From Lachnospiraceae bacterium (GTDB taxonomy: Bacteria; Bacillota; Clostridia; Lachnospirales; Lachnospiraceae): DNA of 42,605 nt. The position numbers were made by a program, and so were the translations under genes. Location of the stretch: positions 1 through 42,605 of the forward strand of contig JAAWCS010000014.1 of NCBI GenBank assembly GCA_022793375.1, in the 5' to 3' direction. The number at the start of each line of letters is the position of its first letter. The first letter of the stretch is position 1. Below, one piece after another: positions 40,409 to 42,605 of this stretch. The notes beneath the pieces are model-generated. The model searched no databases. It had not been told where the DNA came from and saw nothing but the letters and a program-made list of their open reading frames with translations.

Positions 40409-42430
40409 CTTTCCGGCCGTATGTCCGGCCAGCCAGCCGTGCGTCATCGCCATGCCAACGGAGTTGCCGGCAAACGGCGTGCTGTAGCCGAAGCCGTAGC
40501 GGCCGCCTAAGCAATTGCCGGCCGCGTACAGGCCTTTGATCGGCGTCCAGTCTTTGGTGAGCACGTTCTGGGATGCGTCGGTAATCAAACCGGACATGGT
40601 GACCATCATCGGGTTGGAGCCGTGACGCAGTTCGCCTTTTCCGCCGTAGAAAGGCGCTTTCTCGACCGGCACCATAAAGTCTTTGTCTTTCCCGTAATCG
40701 GTGTCGCCGTCTGCGGAATGACACAGTTCGTTGTAATGGGCGATGCTGTCAAGGAAATTTTGCTTGGCTTCGCCTTCGTAGCCCAGCAGATCGGCCAGTT
40801 CCTCCAGGGTATTGGCTGCAAACACGGTGCCCTTCATCATCTTGCGCTCGGCCAGGTTTGCGCCGACTACGTCGGTCCCCTCCGGGTTGCCCAGTTCGAC
40901 GGCATCCATATCGGCTTTCAGGGCATCGTAGTAATCGTCCATGCCAAAGTTGGGAGCGCCATGGTCAAGCGGGGCTTTGGCTACCGATTCGGCCCAGTTG
41001 GCGTCGGTCACATAACAGCACAGACCGGCCGGCTGGCGCAAAGCAATCGGGCTTAACTGCGGGATTGCGCCCTCGTTGCAGAAACGTTTTCCTTCTACGT
41101 TCAGGGACAGCACCGGGGCGGTTCCCCAGGGGCCGTTTGCCAGGCCGCCCAGTCCCATCCAGCCGCGGGGGCTCGGCTCGATCATGCCGCCGGCCCAGCA
41201 GCCCATCTTGTGCCCAATGCCGGCGCGGTTGCCGGTGCGAGCCCAGTCCTCGGCCGTAGCGCCGGCGCGTTCGCCCCATTCCATGCCTTCGTTCAAGAGG
41301 GCCCAGCACATGGCAGGATCGCCGATGAAGTCGCCGGCCGCCAGGATCACGGCTTTATTACAGTTAAATTTGACATATTTGCCTTCGGCGTCTTTTGCGA
41401 TCAGGCCGGTCACGTCGCCGGCTTCGTTTTGTACCAGGACGACGCCGGAGTGTTCAAAGTACCATTCGGCTCCGTTTTCCTGGGTGTATTTTACAATATA
41501 TTTGTGGATGAATTCGATATCGTTGCCATGGTAGCCATAAAACTGGGCATTGCAGGGCCAGGTCTTGTAGCCGCCGCATTCGATCGGGTAGGATACGTTG
41601 TAGCCGCTGTAAGCTGCCTGTGTGTTGCACAGGGGGTATTCAAACATGTTGCTCATGTCAAAGTCGCCTTCGTCGGGAACTTCGACGCCGGGAATGCGCA
41701 CCAGCGTGCCGGTCAAGTGTACGTTGCCGTCGTTTTCTTTGCGTTCGGCTTCATACATATCGTACACTTCTTTGTAGCGGTCGAACATGGGGCCGGACTG
41801 CTGTACGAAGCTGCGGATGATATCGGGGTTGACGCGGCCGCCGGCGCGTTTGCAGAATTCCGCCGTAATTTCGCCGGTGTTGTAGGGGCCGAAGCCGCGG
41901 TCGATCAGGAACTGAGAATTGACATGGCCGATGTCCTCGCCGTACCAGCCGCTCATGTTTGCGCCGGTTCCCTCAAGATCGACAAAAGCGCTCCAGGGCT
42001 GTTGTTCGATGACTGCTGCCGTGGCGCCCTCGTCTACTGCGCCCAGGGCTGCCATCAGGCCGGCGTGGCCGCCGCCTAAGACTACTACATCGTATGTATA
42101 TTCCTGGCTGATCTCCGTATCGGCAATCGCGGGGGCTTCGCCCAGCCAGTTGCCGGGCCCGCAGTAGCCAGGCACACGATCTCCTGCCGCCGCCGGCTGC
42201 GGATTGACTACCGGGGCGGTTTCGGCTGCTGTCGTCTCCGGTGTGCTTTCCGCTGCTGCCGCCGTGGAAGCGGCTGCTGTCTCAGTCTCAGGCGCAGCGT
42301 CCGTTACCGGAGCGGCTGTCGTGGCCGCCGCGCTTGTGCCGCAGCCGCCTAAAACGCCCATGGCCGCAAAGCTGGCCATTCCGGCGGCCGCACCTTTTAA
42401 GAAGTCTCTTCTTGACAAACCCTTTGCCAT
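40403..42430 (-). CDS. Tat-exported FAD-dependent reductase (flavocytochrome c/fumarate reductase family flavoprotein)
   Basis: A 675-residue secreted flavoprotein. The twin-arginine signal LSRRDFLKGAAAGMASFAAM ends in a lipobox-like LGGC. An Ala/Thr/Glu/Pro-rich linker (about residues 33-85) is followed by the FAD_binding_2 domain (PF00890): the dinucleotide motif YDVVVLGGGHAGLMAAL (about 113-129), AVILAAGDF, and the C-terminal KGLYAAGNCLGGRYGFGYST. Relatives reduce fumarate, urocanate, or other enoates as anaerobic electron acceptors. There is no FMN-binding or haem domain, so electrons must come from another protein. The substrate is unknown. I chose the ATG at 42428-42430, nine bases after AAAGGAG; the ATG at 42436 is too close. 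Tandem repeats flank the gene on both sides. Confidence 0.9.
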   Translation of the reverse strand: MAKGLSRRDFLKGAAAGMASFAAMGVLGGCGTSAAATTAAPVTDAAPETETAAASTAAAAESTPETTAAETAPVVNPQPAAAGDRVPGYCGPGNWLGEAPAIADTEISQEYTYDVVVLGGGHAGLMAALGAVDEGATAAVIEQQPWSAFVDLEGTGANMSGWYGEDIGHVNSQFLIDRGFGPYNTGEITAEFCKRAGGRVNPDIIRSFVQQSGPMFDRYKEVYDMYEAERKENDGNVHLTGTLVRIPGVEVPDEGDFDMSNMFEYPLCNTQAAYSGYNVSYPIECGGYKTWPCNAQFYGYHGNDIEFIHKYIVKYTQENGAEWYFEHSGVVLVQNEAGDVTGLIAKDAEGKYVKFNCNKAVILAAGDFIGDPAMCWALLNEGMEWGERAGATAEDWARTGNRAGIGHKMGCWAGGMIEPSPRGWMGLGGLANGPWGTAPVLSLNVEGKRFCNEGAIPQLSPIALRQPAGLCCYVTDANWAESVAKAPLDHGAPNFGMDDYYDALKADMDAVELGNPEGTDVVGANLAERKMMKGTVFAANTLEELADLLGYEGEAKQNFLDSIAHYNELCHSADGDTDYGKDKDFMVPVEKAPFYGGKGELRHGSNPMMVTMSGLITDASQNVLTKDWTPIKGLYAAGNCLGGRYGFGYSTPFAGNSVGMAMTHGWLAGHTAGKL

Positions 42431-42446
42431 TTTCATAATCTCCTTT

Positions 42447-42605
42447 CATCTACCTGTCCGTGTTTTCAGGACATCATGGGACACCCTTGTGGTGTTTCAT
42501 CTGTTTGTCCGTATTCTCAGGACATCATGGGACACCCTTGTGGTGTTTCATCTGTCTGTCCGTATTCTCAGGACATCATGGGACACCCTTGTGGTGTTTC
42601 ATCTG
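42447..42605 (-). repeat. 51-bp tandem array of the double-hairpin leader repeat
   Basis: Units start at 42447, 42498, 42549 and 42600 (three full units plus the start of a fourth at the window edge). They are nearly identical, differing at a few positions. Each unit holds TGTCC-N9-GGACA and ACACC-N5-GGTGT inverted repeats. The array begins 17 bases upstream of the FAD-reductase start codon and continues beyond the window. Confidence 0.95.

Noticed and set aside
42447..42605. CRISPR array
   Set aside because: The 51-bp units are contiguous with no unique spacers, so this is a tandem repeat, and no cas genes are present.

Overview
The window reads as chromosome of a fairly GC-rich, spore-forming Clostridia, most likely a Lachnospiraceae relative. 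Evidence: sporulation/germination genes (spoIIM, a spoVAF-like gene), RNase Y, several low-GC-Gram-positive leader RNAs (T-box, M-box, guanine riboswitch, yybP-ykoY-type element), strong TTGACA-N17-TATAAT type promoters and AGGAGG ribosome binding sites. No rRNA, tRNA, CRISPR array, prophage or insertion sequence was seen. The first ~300 bases are clearly AT-richer than the rest and carry the 5' end of a RhuM-family gene, which looks like the edge of an accessory insertion.

Layout. 1-2.3 kb: partial RhuM gene, RlmD-type 23S rRNA methyltransferase with remains of a C-terminal tail behind its stop codon, small acidic membrane protein. 2.4-9.5 kb (minus): a complete pentose operon: Tat-type lipoprotein sugar-binding protein, two-domain ABC ATPase, permease, FGGY kinase, class II aldolase/4-epimerase and UlaE-type 3-epimerase, consistent with import and phosphorylation of L-xylulose or a similar sugar and conversion to D-xylulose-5-phosphate. 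9.8-15 kb (minus): pcrA, a PspA-family gene, a XerD-like recombinase that lacks its catalytic C-terminus, spoIIM and an ADP-ribose pyrophosphatase, an order recalling the nudF-spoIIM-fur-xerD neighbourhood of Bacillus. 15-18.8 kb: flotillin behind a probable Mn2+ riboswitch, and a guanine-riboswitch-controlled purine permease. 19-22.8 kb: RNase Y and an EF-G paralogue with altered GTPase motifs. 23-27.4 kb: aroF-tyrA (plus) and a TrpB2-type tryptophan synthase beta chain (minus) behind a tryptophan T-box. 27.5-30 kb: feoAB. 30-33.6 kb: spoVAF-like gene divergent from mgtE, which has an M-box Mg2+ leader. 33.6-36.4 kb: Nudix hydrolase and a GntR(YtrA)-ABC ATPase-permease operon. 36.5-40.2 kb: duplicated DUF305 protein, DUF3298-type protein, PuuD-like amidotransferase and a HemW-like protein that has lost its radical-SAM cysteines. 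40.4-42.6 kb: a large Tat-exported FAD-dependent reductase flanked by two different tandem repeats.

The most unusual signal is structural. A double-hairpin module (stem 1 ACACC/GGTGT, stem 2 TGTCC/GGACA with a conserved TGAGAA loop on the transcript strand) lies just 5' of three unrelated minus-strand genes (rlmD, flotillin, FAD reductase). It forms a 51-bp tandem array at the right edge, and its stems change with compensation between loci. A second dispersed structured element occurs at 25.3 kb and 30.1 kb (44 of 60 positions identical by hand alignment). Other points are the HemW-like protein without an iron-sulfur motif, the truncated XerD-like gene, and metal-sensing leaders for Mn2+ (apparently on flotillin) and Mg2+, plus a palindrome on the feo promoter.
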